Source: Streptomyces scabiei 87.22
GTDB lineage: Bacteria > Actinomycetota > Actinomycetes > Streptomycetales > Streptomycetaceae
NCBI RefSeq assembly: GCF_000091305.1
Contig: NC_013929.1
Span: 8,990,001 to 9,054,000 of the forward strand
DNA: 64,000 bases
Direction of reading: 5' to 3'
Both the position numbers and the translations under genes were made by a program. Each line of letters opens with the position of its first letter. Positions within the stretch are counted from its first letter, which is position 1. Positions 33,754-43,401 of the stretch are shown in pieces. The notes under the pieces were generated by a model, which was given only the letters and a program-made list of their open reading frames with translations, did no database searches and had not been told where the DNA came from.

Positions 33754-34998
33754 CTAACGGAAGCGTTCCCGGAGCACTTCCCGGGCGGCCCGTGCGCCGG
33801 AGGCCAGGGCTCCCTGGACCGAGCCCGTGGCCCGGTGGTCGCCGCACACGTGACGTCGCGGCCCCACCCGGGTGGTCCGGCTCAGCGGCAGCGGTGGCGC
33901 CATGACCGGCAGCGCGTCGACGATCGTGCGGACGGTGAGCAGGTCCCACCCTGCGGTGTCCGTCCCGTACGCCTCGGCCAGCGCGGCGCGCACCGTCCCT
34001 TCCCGCCCGTCGGTGTCCCCGCCGAGCACGGAGGTCGCCACGAGGGCGTAGCCGTCCGGGGCGTGTGCCGGCACCACCTCGCTCAGGACACATGTGTTCA
34101 AGAACCGGCGGCCTTCGTCGACGAGGAGAGTCGGCTCAGCCAGCGGCGACCGCGGTGCCACGTGGTAGTACGTTGTCACCACCCGGTAGTCGGGCACCTT
34201 CAGGCCGGGGAGCAGCCGTTCCGCGGGACCGGGGCCGGTGGCGACCACGACCGCCCGCGCCGGCAGTTCCCGTCCGGTGTCCGTCACGGCGCCGTCGTCC
34301 GTGAGGGCACTCACGGCGGTCTCCAGGCGGACCGTGCCTGCGGGCAGCGCGGCGGCGAGCGCCGCGGGGACGGCGCCGATTCCGGCGCCCGGCAGACACA
34401 GGGTGCCGCGGAGCATGCTGCGCCAGACAAGGTGGAAGAAGCGGCTGGAGGTCTCCAGCTCGTCCTCCAGGAAGACCCCGGACAGAAACGGCCGGAAGAA
34501 CCGTTCGACGAACTCCGCGGAGAATCCGGCGTCGGCCAGGGCGGTGCGGGTGGTCCGGTCCCGTGCCGCTTTCACCCGGCTGACCGGGCCGACCAGGTCG
34601 CGGGCCGTGAGCAGGCCGAGCGCCGCGAGGTCACGGGGACCCGCGAGCCGTCCCGGCAGCAGCGTCGACCAGGCGTGCGGACGCCGGGTGGGGTCCTGGA
34701 AGCGCAGGGTGCCCTGCCCGGCGGTGTGCACCAGGACGCCGGCCGTGAACGGCCGCAGCCGCAGTTCGCGCAGCACCAGCCTGGAGCGCACCTGCGGATA
34801 GGAGGTGTTGAACACCTGGAAACCCCGGTCCACGATGAAGCCGTCGACCCGGTCGGAGCGCATCCGGCCGCCCACGGCGTCGGACGCCTCCACGACCTGG
34901 ACGTCCAACCCGGCCGCCAGGAGGTCACGCGCGCAGGCCAGTCCGCCGACACCTGCGCCGATGACCAGGACGTCGGGAATGTTCGGGGACGTGGGCAC
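33754..34998 (-). CDS. FAD-dependent oxidoreductase, phytoene desaturase/protoporphyrinogen oxidase-like
   Basis: A 414-residue flavin enzyme of the amine-oxidase/phytoene-desaturase fold. The GTG at 34998 has AAGGAGG upstream; the frame to 35118 is leader. FAD motif VLVIGAGVGGLACARDLLAAGL, then EASDAVGGRMRSDRVDGF; the C-terminal FAD segment reads RRHVCGDHRATGSVQGALAS. Such proteins desaturate or oxidise isoprenoids, porphyrinogens or amines; the substrate is unclear. It stands alone between mobile-element traces, with no carotenoid genes beside it. Confidence 0.83.
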   Translation of the reverse strand: MPTSPNIPDVLVIGAGVGGLACARDLLAAGLDVQVVEASDAVGGRMRSDRVDGFIVDRGFQVFNTSYPQVRSRLVLRELRLRPFTAGVLVHTAGQGTLRFQDPTRRPHAWSTLLPGRLAGPRDLAALGLLTARDLVGPVSRVKAARDRTTRTALADAGFSAEFVERFFRPFLSGVFLEDELETSSRFFHLVWRSMLRGTLCLPGAGIGAVPAALAAALPAGTVRLETAVSALTDDGAVTDTGRELPARAVVVATGPGPAERLLPGLKVPDYRVVTTYYHVAPRSPLAEPTLLVDEGRRFLNTCVLSEVVPAHAPDGYALVATSVLGGDTDGREGTVRAALAEAYGTDTAGWDLLTVRTIVDALPVMAPPLPLSRTTRVGPRRHVCGDHRATGSVQGALASGARAAREVLRERFR

Positions 34999-35217
34999 GG
35001 AAGCCTCCTTCGCGAGTCCGGCGGCGCCGGGGCGGCAGCCACGTACGGACACCGAGCTTCTTCCCTCCGCACGCCTCTCCCGGATGCGCCGATCACCCGC
35101 ACGGCCCCGCGAAAGCACATGCCGGCTTGGGGCTCTGCGCGATCAAGACGCCGCTGAGGAGAGGTGTCCCCAGTCCTGCGGATCGCGGTCGCAGGAGTCT
35201 TGACCGGCGTGTCTTGG

Positions 35218-36387
35218 TCAGGGAGCGGACCGCAGCGGCGCTGCCTGCCACGTCATCCCCGGCGGCTGGAGTAAAGGCGAGGGCTCGGGGCCGGGGTCAT
35301 CGGTGTCGACGACTCCGGCGGCCGTAGGGTCGAAACCGGCGGGCCAGCGGGTGTGCTCACTGGCCAGGGCGCCGGTCAGGCGTGCCTCGACAAGGTTGGC
35401 GGTGCTCAAGTCGGTGCCGCGCAAGTCGGCCATGCGGAGGTCGGCGCGGTGGAAGACCGCGCCGTGGGCGTCGGCCTTGCGCAGGTTCGCCTCGCGCAGG
35501 TCGGTCTCGGTGAAGTCGGCGTCACGCAAGTCGGTTCCGACCAGCTTCGCAGCCCGAAGGTCGGCCAGAACGCAGCGAGCCCGGCGGAGAATCGCAGTCG
35601 TGAGGTCGGCGTGCCGCAGGTTGACGGAGACCAGGGATGCCTGGGTCAGATTGGCGTGGTACAGGCCCGCCGCCTCCAGGCAAGCGCGGTCGAAGTTGAC
35701 CTCGGGGAACCACAGTCCGTCGCAGTCGGCCCGGCGCAGGTCGGTGATGCTGAGATTGACCCAGGACTGCTCCCGGTGCCGGCACAGCACGCCGAGCGCG
35801 GTCAGTGCCACCTGGGCGTCGGCGGCGCGGGTCTCCAGGGGTGCGATGTCGTTGATGGGCACGTCCGCCGCCGGCGATTCCGGCCCGGCGGGTGGCCAGG
35901 GCAGGTGTGTACGCAGATACGCGGCCTGGATGGAGATGATGGCCTCCCGGTCGCGGGCGGACTGCTCCGCTATCCGCCACAGCGCGTGCAACCCGCCGAT
36001 GCGCACATCCAGCTTGTCGCTGCCGAGCTGGTCGACGGCCCGGCTGAACCGGTCGGTGACGTAGCCCTCCTGGGTGGCACGCAAACCGTCCTGACTCACC
36101 CGCAGTTGCCGCCAGGTGGCGTACGCGCCGAAGAGCACGACCAGGCCGCCGACGACCTGCAGAAGCGCCGTGCGGACATCGTTCACCGCCTTCAGCCGAT
36201 CCTGCGCGGCGACGCTCGCCCCGGCGAGGTCGTGGTCGACCACCACCCCCGGCAGTACGACGAACACCGTGCCCAGAATGACCAGCCCCGCCGCCGCGGC
36301 CAGCACACCTGCGGCTGTACGACGCCTGACCAGCCCGTCGTGCCGTGCCCGCCGCCCGCGGTCCGGTTCCCCCATGTCCATGGGCAT
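35218..36387 (-). CDS. membrane-anchored pentapeptide-repeat protein
   Basis: A 389-residue protein. Two transmembrane helices (AAGVLAAAAGLVILGTVFVV and TALLQVVGGLVVLFGAYATW) are followed by a short helical part (RFSRAVDQLGSDKLDVRIGG) found in many Streptomyces membrane pentapeptide proteins. About 20 pentapeptide units of the A(D/N)Lxx type then follow (ADLTTAILRRARCVLADLRA, DLREANLRKADAHGAVFHRA and so on), which fold as a right-handed beta-helix. Function unknown; the cytosolic helix may be a protein-protein or DNA-mimic surface. Confidence 0.85.
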   Translation of the reverse strand: MPMDMGEPDRGRRARHDGLVRRRTAAGVLAAAAGLVILGTVFVVLPGVVVDHDLAGASVAAQDRLKAVNDVRTALLQVVGGLVVLFGAYATWRQLRVSQDGLRATQEGYVTDRFSRAVDQLGSDKLDVRIGGLHALWRIAEQSARDREAIISIQAAYLRTHLPWPPAGPESPAADVPINDIAPLETRAADAQVALTALGVLCRHREQSWVNLSITDLRRADCDGLWFPEVNFDRACLEAAGLYHANLTQASLVSVNLRHADLTTAILRRARCVLADLRAAKLVGTDLRDADFTETDLREANLRKADAHGAVFHRADLRMADLRGTDLSTANLVEARLTGALASEHTRWPAGFDPTAAGVVDTDDPGPEPSPLLQPPGMTWQAAPLRSAP

Positions 36388-36589
36388 GAGAGCCTAGGCG
36401 CCGCCCAGAAGGCGATCAAGAGTGCTGACCCACTGACCCGTGACATGAGAACGGCCGTACGGGTCGGGCGAGTTGTGCGGCCTACCTGGGCCCGTGCGGT
36501 CGGTTCCCGTCCTGCCCCGTCCGGCGTCTCGCGCGCCCACTTCGGCGAGTTGCCCGACTGCTGGCGGCCCGCGGCTCCGCCACGCGGAC

Positions 36590-37087
36590 CGGCCGGGGGT
36601 GCGGCTGCGGACGCTGGAGGACCTGTTCGCCTACGTCGACTCGGAGGGCGTTGACCTGCGCATCGACGGCACCGAAGTACAGGTCCGCCGCTCATGCGCC
36701 CAGCGCCCCGGCCGCAAGGCCTACGCCCCGCCCCCTCGCGATCGCAGCCCCGGTCTCTGACCGCCCCACACGGCAGGCGACCCGTCGCAAGTGGAGCACG
36801 GAGTTGGTGCTCGCCCGGCCGCACGCCTGCTGATCACCTACCATCCGACCCGCCAGGCCGGCACGCCCCGAACTCAACCGCTCCCAAGGTTGTTGCGCAT
36901 CCGGCGCTGCGGACCGGGCCGCCCGCGTCGCCGGCCGGACCGGGTACGCGGCGACATGGCCTACTCCAGCCGCGACAACCGCGCCTACCTGCGACGGCGC
37001 GGTATCAAAGCCACCATTGCCCATCCCGACGACCAGCGGCTTCACCGCAAGCGCCGGGGACGAACCGGTGGCCGTCCCCGGCCCTCG
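36590..37087 (+). pseudogene. IS5-family transposase relic
   Basis: Frames on the plus strand read VRLRTLEDLFAYVDSEGVDL and RIDGTEVQVRR (36598-36700), matching the DATEIQVRRP first-Asp region. After a gap, 36930-37060 reads GPGRPRRRPDRV with RGDMAYSSRDNRAYLRRRGI and KATIAHPDDQRLHRKRRGR, matching the second-Asp region (DKAYSSR in intact copies, Asp-Lys changed to Asp-Met here). Dead element. The unrelated 35-bp repeat at 36827-36861 lies between the two parts. Confidence 0.68.
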
Positions 37088-37370
37088 ACAAGGTTCGGAT
37101 GATGACCGAAGGTCTTCTCCCAGGTCGAGGTGGCGTCCTGCTTCTCGGAGTGAGCGGGCACCAGCACCTCGTCGAGGTCCACGGTCACCTGGCCGTCGGC
37201 GGCTGGACTGCTTGCCTTCGCCAACTCCCGGCCCTGTTCGCGTACTTCGTAACGTGCGCCGCGGATCACCGCACGAGCATGCGGACCGTGCGCGGCGAGC
37301 GCGTCGACGAGGGGGGAGACGGTCGGGTCGGAGGCCACCGGGTCGAACACAGCCGGCTCGGCCCGAGGGC
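37088..37370 (-). pseudogene. IS1380-family transposase 5' relic
   Basis: On the minus strand the frame reads VSPLVDALAAHGPHARAVIR, then VTVDLDEVLVPAHSEKQDAT and STWEKTFGHHP, which matches the first catalytic Asp region of IS1380 transposases (VDLDATIVIAHSEKE...TWKKTFGFHP). It ends abruptly where the IS5 relic begins. C-terminal pieces of the same family are at 40640 and 43983. Confidence 0.65.
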
Positions 37371-37491
37371 ACCGCGCGCCCTGCCTCCGGTCGCCGGGGG
37401 ATCAATTCCGGCCGGTCGGCGGGGTGGTCGTGGCCGGTCGGCGGGGGTGGCGCCGAAGCCTGGCGGGTGGGCCGCCGCCCAGCGGCGCCGA

Positions 37492-38757
37492 ATGATCTTC
37501 TGTGTGACGCAGATACAGCCGCCGCAGGAGGCACCGGCCCCGCAGGAGCACTCGCCTCCGCGGGCCCGAACCTCGTCCGAGTCCGCCCGGCAGGTCCCCG
37601 GCGGCCCCTCGATGGGACGCCTCGTCGGGGTGGACCTGGCCCGCGCGCTGGCGGTGTTCGGCATGTACATCGTGCACATCGGCCCGAAACTGTCGGCCAC
37701 CCACGGCGTCGGCACCTGGGTGCGCTTCCTGGCCGAGGGGCACTCCTCGGTCCTGTTCGCCACGCTCGCCGGGTTCTCGCTGATGCTGATCGCCGGCCGC
37801 CGTGAGCCCAAGACCGGCCTGGCCGGTCGGCAGGCGAAAGCCCGGATCGCGATCCGCGCCGTGATCCTTCTGGCGCTGGGCACCGCGCTGGCGATGGAGT
37901 ACGGGGAAGTGATCATTCTCGGCTTCTACGGCGTCTACTTCCTCATCGCGCTGCCCCTGGTGCGACTGAGCGCGAGGACGCTGGCGATCACCGCGGCCGG
38001 GCTCGCCCTCGCCACACCGCAGCTGGCGTTCGCCCTGGCCTCGCTGTTGAACGAGTCGGTACGGGGGAGCATCAACGCCCACGATCCGCTCGAGCGGCTC
38101 AGCGGCGTGGGAGTGCTCGATCTGCTGCTCACCGGCTTCTACCCGACGATCACGTGGATGTCGTTCGTGGTCGCCGGCATGGCGCTGGCCCGCCTCGACC
38201 TGTCCGTTCCCGCTGTCCAGCGGCGCCTGGCCGCGCTCGGCGCCGCCCTCCTCGTAGGCGCGTACGGCCTGTCCCTGCTCCTTGCGGGCAAGGACGCGTT
38301 GAAGAGCATGGCGGAGGGCGGGTCGTCGTCCAGCGGCTCTGCGGCGTCGGCCGTGGGCAGCGGGTCCGGAGGGATGCCGGAGCTGCCGATGTCGGAACTG
38401 TTGTCCGCCGGGCCGCACAGCGGCACCACGTTCGACATCATCGGCAGCGTCGGGATCGCGATCCTCGTGATCGTGGGAACGACGGTGCTCATCGACCGGC
38501 TGCCGCTCCTGCGCCGCCTGGCGAAGCCGGTCATCGCCGTCGGCACCATGTCCCTGACGGCCTACGTGGGCCACTTCGTCGCCCAGTCCCTGCTGTCCTC
38601 TGCCCCCGGCACCGCCGCCCCGGGCTCCTGGACACCCGTACTCACGTACATCGTGGGCGCGATCGTGTTCGCCGCGCTCTGGTCCCGCTTCTTCCGCCGT
38701 GGCCCGCTGGAATATCTCCTCAACGTCGCCACCAAGCCCGCCAAGTACATCCGATGA
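37492..38757 (+). CDS. multi-pass membrane protein, DUF418/HGSNAT-like acyltransferase
   Basis: About 421 residues with roughly nine or ten transmembrane helices. The signature near the N-terminus, GRLVGVDLARALAVFGMYIV HIGP, is typical of DUF418/heparan-glucosaminide acetyltransferase-like proteins, in which the conserved His may carry an acetyl group across the membrane. The start is uncertain: ATG 37492, GTG 37504 or ATG 37612 (MGRLVGVDLA); none has a strong ribosome site. A Ser/Gly-rich loop (SSSSGSAASAVGSGSGG) lies between helices. The lipoprotein oxidase follows 65 bases on and may be co-transcribed. Confidence 0.78.
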   Translation: MIFCVTQIQPPQEAPAPQEHSPPRARTSSESARQVPGGPSMGRLVGVDLARALAVFGMYIVHIGPKLSATHGVGTWVRFLAEGHSSVLFATLAGFSLMLIAGRREPKTGLAGRQAKARIAIRAVILLALGTALAMEYGEVIILGFYGVYFLIALPLVRLSARTLAITAAGLALATPQLAFALASLLNESVRGSINAHDPLERLSGVGVLDLLLTGFYPTITWMSFVVAGMALARLDLSVPAVQRRLAALGAALLVGAYGLSLLLAGKDALKSMAEGGSSSSGSAASAVGSGSGGMPELPMSELLSAGPHSGTTFDIIGSVGIAILVIVGTTVLIDRLPLLRRLAKPVIAVGTMSLTAYVGHFVAQSLLSSAPGTAAPGSWTPVLTYIVGAIVFAALWSRFFRRGPLEYLLNVATKPAKYIR

Positions 38758-38822
38758 GGTCAGCGATCACACCGAGAAGATCGCCACCGAGTGTGAATAG
38801 TGTTCCCGAGAGGAAGAATCCT

Positions 38823-40529
38823 TTGTCCGCACGCTCGACCGCACGCTCGAACGTGCGCCGATCACGCATCGCCCGCCTCGGAGTCCTGACGGTCGGGGCC
38901 GCGCTCGTGTCTTCCTTCCTGGCGGGCTGCGAGAGCGCACACTCGAATTCGGCAGCTCATGGAAAAGCGCGTCCGGCTGACGAAAAGCCGCTTCCGACGA
39001 CCAAACAGCAGGCGGCTGGAATGGTTCCCGGAGCTGCGCTGGTGGAACCGCCCGACCTCAACACCGCAACCCCCGGGGATGTGACGGTTCAGCTCACGGC
39101 GGCCAAGAAGGAGGTGATGATCTCGGGCAAGAAAGTGCTCGCGGAGACCTACAACGGAAGCCTCGTCGGGCCGACCATCCATGCTGTCCCCGGCCAGCGT
39201 GTCACCTTGAAACTGAAGAACAAGCTGGACACGGCAACCAATTTGCACTACCACGGAATGCACCTGTCCCCGAAGGGAAGCGCGGACAACATCATGCTGT
39301 CCGCGAAGCCTGGCCAGACTCTGACCTACCATCTCGACATTCCCGCGAACCAGGCGCCCGGGACTTACTGGTACCACGACCATGAAATGTGTACCGGGGA
39401 CGGCGAGTCGATGCCGGGAATGGAGACGTCCCCTGGGGACGGCGATTCGATGCCAGAGATGGAGATGTCCGCTGCTCCAGCGGAGGCTCGCTGCAATGTA
39501 ACCGAGACCCAGATCGGGGCGGGGCTGTCGGGAACGATCATTGTCGGGGACAGCCGCGCCTCATTGTCGCCGGCCTACCGCGGGATCACCGCTCATACTC
39601 TGGCGCTCAAGGACGCCCAGATCAGCGGATCCAGCTCGATCGTCTACCCGGACGGGGTCCTGGAGCCGGCATCACCGACGGTCCGCCTGGTCAACGGCCA
39701 GTACCGGCCCACACTGAACGTGAAAGCCGGCGAGACCCAGTTGTGGCGCATCGCCAATGAGGGTTACGCCATCCTCTACGACCTCCAACTCGACGGCGGC
39801 AGCTTCACCGTCATCAACCAGGACGGGAATCCCTCCGCGGCGCCGACCCGGGCGACCCACCTTCGGGTTCCGCCCGGCAGGCGCTTCGACGTCCTGGTGA
39901 CAGCCGGAGCCCCCGGATCAACCTGGCTCAGAACCCTCGCCCACGAGACCGGGCCGGAGGGTGACGGCGACTCCTACCCCGACACCACCCTCATGAAGGT
40001 CAGTGTCCGAAAGGGCGGCGGGAGCGCGGGGTCGGCTGCCACCGGGGGACCGGCGGGCATGGTCACCTCGCCCGAGATCGCCGGACCGCTTCCCGGATCC
40101 GAACCCGATCTGTCCGGAGAACCCATCGCCCAATCCCGCCGCGTGGCCCTGAGTGACGACGGCGGCAACAACTTCTGGATCAACGGCAAGCTGTTCGACA
40201 TGAAGAAGCCGACTTTCAAGAAGCCGGCCACACTCGGAACAGTCGAAGAATGGACGCTCACCAACACGAGTCACCACGATCATCCGTTCCATCTCCATAT
40301 CGCACCGTTCCAGGTCCTCAGTGTGAACGGCCGCGCCCAGCCTCCCGCCGACTACATGGACACCGTGAGCGTTCCCCACGCAGTCGATGGAAAAGCCGGC
40401 AAAGTAGTGATCCGGATTCGCTTTACGGACTTCACCGGGATGTGGATGTTTCACTGCCACATCACCGGACACGAGGACAACGGAATGATGGGCTATGTGA
40501 ACGTCGTTGCCGCCGACCGCACGGGATGA
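38823..40529 (+). CDS. lipoprotein multicopper oxidase with Met-rich insert
   Basis: About 568 residues. The TTG at 38823 is chosen because GAGAGGAAG lies 7 bases upstream. A signal peptide with a lipobox (SSFLAGC) makes it an outer-face lipoprotein. Copper ligands are all visible: LHYHGMH, WYHDHE, DHPFHLH and MFHCHITGHEDNGMM. Between the second and third ligand regions is an insert of two near repeats (GDGESMPGME and GDGDSMPEMEM) rich in Met, as in copper-binding loops of CueO-like enzymes. Likely role: oxidation of Cu(I), Mn(II), Fe(II) or phenols outside the cell. A terminator follows. Confidence 0.9.
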   Translation: MSARSTARSNVRRSRIARLGVLTVGAALVSSFLAGCESAHSNSAAHGKARPADEKPLPTTKQQAAGMVPGAALVEPPDLNTATPGDVTVQLTAAKKEVMISGKKVLAETYNGSLVGPTIHAVPGQRVTLKLKNKLDTATNLHYHGMHLSPKGSADNIMLSAKPGQTLTYHLDIPANQAPGTYWYHDHEMCTGDGESMPGMETSPGDGDSMPEMEMSAAPAEARCNVTETQIGAGLSGTIIVGDSRASLSPAYRGITAHTLALKDAQISGSSSIVYPDGVLEPASPTVRLVNGQYRPTLNVKAGETQLWRIANEGYAILYDLQLDGGSFTVINQDGNPSAAPTRATHLRVPPGRRFDVLVTAGAPGSTWLRTLAHETGPEGDGDSYPDTTLMKVSVRKGGGSAGSAATGGPAGMVTSPEIAGPLPGSEPDLSGEPIAQSRRVALSDDGGNNFWINGKLFDMKKPTFKKPATLGTVEEWTLTNTSHHDHPFHLHIAPFQVLSVNGRAQPPADYMDTVSVPHAVDGKAGKVVIRIRFTDFTGMWMFHCHITGHEDNGMMGYVNVVAADRTG

Positions 40530-40564
40530 GCCAGAGCGTTTGATCCAGCCTCGATCCTTCGTGA

Positions 40565-40593
40565 CGGCCCGTCGGTTCTTCGACGGGCCGTTT
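40565..40593 (+). terminator. intrinsic terminator after the multicopper oxidase gene
   Basis: CGGCCCGTCG (40565-40574) pairs perfectly with CGACGGGCCG (40581-40590) and is followed by TTT. The wording is similar to the hairpin at 43841-43870. Confidence 0.82.
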
Positions 40594-40639
40594 CGGTGGT
40601 CCGTCAGGGTGGTGCTGCTCGCGGGGACGGGAACGTGCT

Positions 40640-40925
40640 GTAGCAGGGGTTCGGGAGGGCTGCGAGCGGTGCCGGGTTGTCTGTGATCCGTTGGCCCAGG
40701 GCCAGTGGCGTGCGACCGTCAGGTGCGGGCGGGGGTCGGTCGTGACGTTCTGAGCGGCGGCGGAGAAAAAGCGGAGACGGAGGAGGCGGCTGGGCTCCAC
40801 CTGCGCATTTCTCCGGTCAAAGTGAGCATGGGCATCCGGGCCAGTCGATCGAGGGCGGTCTCCAGCCAGATCTGGTTCTGTGCGGCGTCGTGCAAGCGCA
40901 GGTTGCGCAGGCCGGTGGTGTGGGT
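40640..40925 (-). pseudogene. IS1380-family transposase 3' relic (first)
   Basis: On the minus strand frames read HTTGLRNLRLHDAAQNQIWL, then MPMLTLTGEMRRW and, after shifts, LAALPNP near the end. These match the C-terminus of IS1380 transposases and the relic at 43983-44315. It is joined on its 5' side directly to a fragment of an unrelated DNA polymerase gene. Confidence 0.62.
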
Positions 40926-41165
40926 GGTGAATGCAGGTCAGGCCGCTCGCGATCTGGCCGGAGGCGCGCTGACGGGCACCGAGGTCTTCGGTGAGCCCGA
41001 GCAGAGCACGCTGGTGGGCGGCTGGGTCGAGTTCCTCGCGGTCAAGAGCGGTGCTCTCTGCTGATGCTCGCCGGAGTCGGGGGCGACCCGGCCCGGGCTC
41101 CGAGTAGGCGTGACAGCGTGGTCTGGGGGACATCGGCGACGTCGCGATCAGTGCGCGGACTGCTG
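40925..41165 (-). pseudogene. Y-family DNA polymerase (DinB-like) relic
   Basis: Two minus-strand frames give RDVADVPQTTLSRLLGARAG (the helix-hairpin-helix of Y-family polymerases) and STALDREELDPAAHQRALLG with LTEDLGARQRASGQIASGLT (the little-finger start). The palm and fingers are absent and the fragment runs into the IS1380 relic. Dead. Confidence 0.55.
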
Positions 41166-41309
41166 TCGGCTCCCGACCCGGCCGTCCGTGTCCTACCCGT
41201 CCGGTACGTGCGGGCACATACCAATGACGGCAATGACCATTCTCAGCGTGACCACCTATCAGGTGACAGCTCCGGCGCCTCTGGCGTCATGCACTTGCCG
41301 GGGAGGCAG

Positions 41310-41705
41310 TCAGTTGAAAGCGTCGGTCATGCAGTCCACTCGGCAGTCGGCAGCCTCATAGCGCTGGCGGAGGGCGGCAGCCGCTTCTTCGCGCTCCACG
41401 AAGGGGTACCCGTAGTGCCGGCGCGCCACCCTGGTCACGTCTCCAACCGTCACGATGGCCGGTTCGCCGTGCGCGGCCCGTTGACGCGCTCCGGCGATTG
41501 CCATGTCGGCAGAGCGCAGCAGGTTTCTGGAACGATCCCGCATCACGGCTGCCTGGGCGCGTTTCGCCGAGAGGGGACGCAGAACACGTCCTCTCCAGAC
41601 GTAGCCGGCGGCGACAAGGATGAGACCGAGCGCTACGAACAGGAGTCCGCCTGGGGCGTGAGGGCGCATCAATCCAGTCTTCACCATTCGCGTGGTGATC
41701 GTCAT
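41310..41705 (-). CDS. small membrane protein of unknown function
   Basis: 131 residues. One transmembrane helix near the N-terminus (GGLLFVALGLILVAAGYVWR) is followed by a basic cytosolic part (KRAQAAVMRDRSRNLLRSAD) and a C-terminal EREEAAAALRQRYEAADCRV. Codon positions show normal GC bias on this strand, so it looks like a real gene among relics. No clear ribosome site and no recognised family. Confidence 0.5.
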   Translation of the reverse strand: MTITTRMVKTGLMRPHAPGGLLFVALGLILVAAGYVWRGRVLRPLSAKRAQAAVMRDRSRNLLRSADMAIAGARQRAAHGEPAIVTVGDVTRVARRHYGYPFVEREEAAAALRQRYEAADCRVDCMTDAFN

Positions 41706-41815
41706 GTTCGCGTCGGGGCCGATTGTCGGAGCGACTTGGTGTCAGTGAGCCCTTGCGCAACGCACGAGGCGCACGTGCCGTTGAGGGAGGTGTTCGAAGT
41801 CGCAACCCAAGCACG

Positions 41816-42052
41816 GTCGTCGACCTGCTCGCCGAACATGCATCGGGTCTGCTGAAGACGCTGCGCCAGCGCGATCCCGACTTCGTCCTGCTGGACGGCA
41901 CCCTCGCCGAGTGCGACCCGGGCGGCGACGGCCCGGCCCACTACTCCCACAAATACCGGCGCCACGGCGTGAACGTGCAGGTCGTCACCGACCCCAGCGG
42001 CCGGCTGCTGTGGCTCTCGCCCGCCTTGCCGGGCCACACCCACCCTCCCGTG
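41816..42052 (+). pseudogene. IS5-family (DDE_Tnp_4) transposase relic
   Basis: The frame reads VVDLLAEHASGLLKTLRQRD, then PDFVLLDGTLAECDPGGDGP and KYRRHGVNVQVVTDPSGRLL with WLSPALPGHTH, the first-Asp region of DDE_4-type IS5 transposases. It stops where DLTAARTH would be expected. Neither end of the element is recognisable. Confidence 0.68.
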
Positions 42053-42130
42053 GTTCCACCAGCGGGTCGACATAGTGGGCGACGGAGCCGTGGACCGTGC
42101 TCCTCCCCGTTGCCGGCGATGGGGCGAGGG

Positions 42131-42589
42131 TCAGTCGACCGAGTAGCACCGGATCACGATGTGGTCGTCTTCCTCCCGGGCGAGGCCCACGAAGACGGTG
42201 CGTGCGAGCCAGAGGTGCCGTGGGGCGTCCGTGCGGAAGACGGGGGCGGTGCGGAAGTAGGTGCCGGACTCGGCGAGGCGGAGGGTCCCGTCGTAGAGGT
42301 CGGGGCTGTCGGCGTGTTCGTGGTAGTAGCCGCGGTTGACGATGTCGATCACGGCGCCGTCGTCGGCCTGCAGGAGATAGCGGGCCTCCAACTCGCAGAC
42401 GGCGCCACGGGTGTTGGACCAGTCACCTCCGCCGGGCAGGACGGTGCCGGTGAGGCGAGGGCCGTGGACGGTTCCGCCGGTGACGGGGGTGAACTCCGTC
42501 AGCTCGCCCTCGCCGTGGCCGATGTGCAGGCTCGGGGCGACCGCCGCGCGGATCTCGAAGGCGTAGGTCAGGGAGGGGGACACGGTCAT
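42131..42589 (-). CDS. DUF3237 domain protein
   Basis: 152 residues. ATG 42589 has GGAGC 6 bases upstream; a GTG one codon earlier is possible. The body matches DUF3237 (LHIGHGEGELTEFTPVTGGT, HGPRLTGTVLPGGGDW, and FRTAPVFRTDAPRHLWLAR near the end), a small beta-barrel family without assigned function. It stands between mobile-element relics with no obvious partner. Confidence 0.85.
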   Translation of the reverse strand: MTVSPSLTYAFEIRAAVAPSLHIGHGEGELTEFTPVTGGTVHGPRLTGTVLPGGGDWSNTRGAVCELEARYLLQADDGAVIDIVNRGYYHEHADSPDLYDGTLRLAESGTYFRTAPVFRTDAPRHLWLARTVFVGLAREEDDHIVIRCYSVD

Positions 42590-43401
42590 CACGGGGCTCC
42601 GTTCTCTGTGGTGAGCCGGATCTTCCAGCCTCGGCAGCCCGAGGGCTGACGCAGGTCTGGCAGTGGTCCGATGTGGTCAGGATATGGCCCCACACTTCTC
42701 AGGCCATGGGGCCGACCTCTTCGTAGGCAGCCCCACAGCGCGGAGTTGGTCGCTCTCCTGACCCGCAGTCCCGCCGCGAGGCCGGGCGGCTCAGCCGTTC
42801 CGGATGGTCTTCCCGATTCAGGCATGGGCGACGGTGCAGCGTGGAGGAGTCGCACCTTCCGTAGCGGCATGTGGTCCGGTGGAACTACGTCCCGATGCCT
42901 TGCTGAAAGATCCCTGTTCATGCGTTCGCCCTTCATACCACCCGTCAGGTCGGCGTCGGCGTCGGCGCCGGTGTCGGTGAAGCGCAGTGGGGGCACGGGC
43001 GCGCGCCGCTTCTTGCGCACGATCAGCCGCAGGGCGCTCAGGCACCTCCTGGCCGTCGTACGGCGTCAACGCGCAAGGCCAGTGCTGGCAGGGCAGGAGG
43101 CATTGAGGGTGACCTGCTGAGTTCGGCGGCCGACATGTTGGTCTTCGTGAACACTTCCGTAATCTCGGTACGGTATTTCCGGCTTCGGTTCACAACCCGC
43201 TGGCCGGCGTTCAGTCGCGGTAAAACGTTGCCGCTTTCGCGGGCGCAAGGGAGGAACCCGGGTGGGACGTCAGAAGGCACACGATCGCCACGTGGACGCA
43301 TTGGCAACATACTTGCGACGGATTGCTAACGACTAGTTGAGTCCGGCCAAGCATCCTTGCTCTGACCTGATCACTCACTTCGGAGGGGCTAGAAATGGCC
43401 C
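42590..43401. other. 0.8-kb gap without a recognised gene
   Basis: Several short frames occur on both strands (for example one beginning MRKKRRAPVPPLRFTDTGAD at 43020 on the minus strand), but none has both a ribosome site and a family match. The last 60 bases lead into the small secreted protein gene, with GGAGGGG at 43382-43388. Confidence 0.4.

Noticed and set aside
42589..43020. 143-codon minus-strand frame starting MRKKRRAPVPPL
   Set aside because: No ribosome site, no family match and poor codon bias past the first 30 residues.
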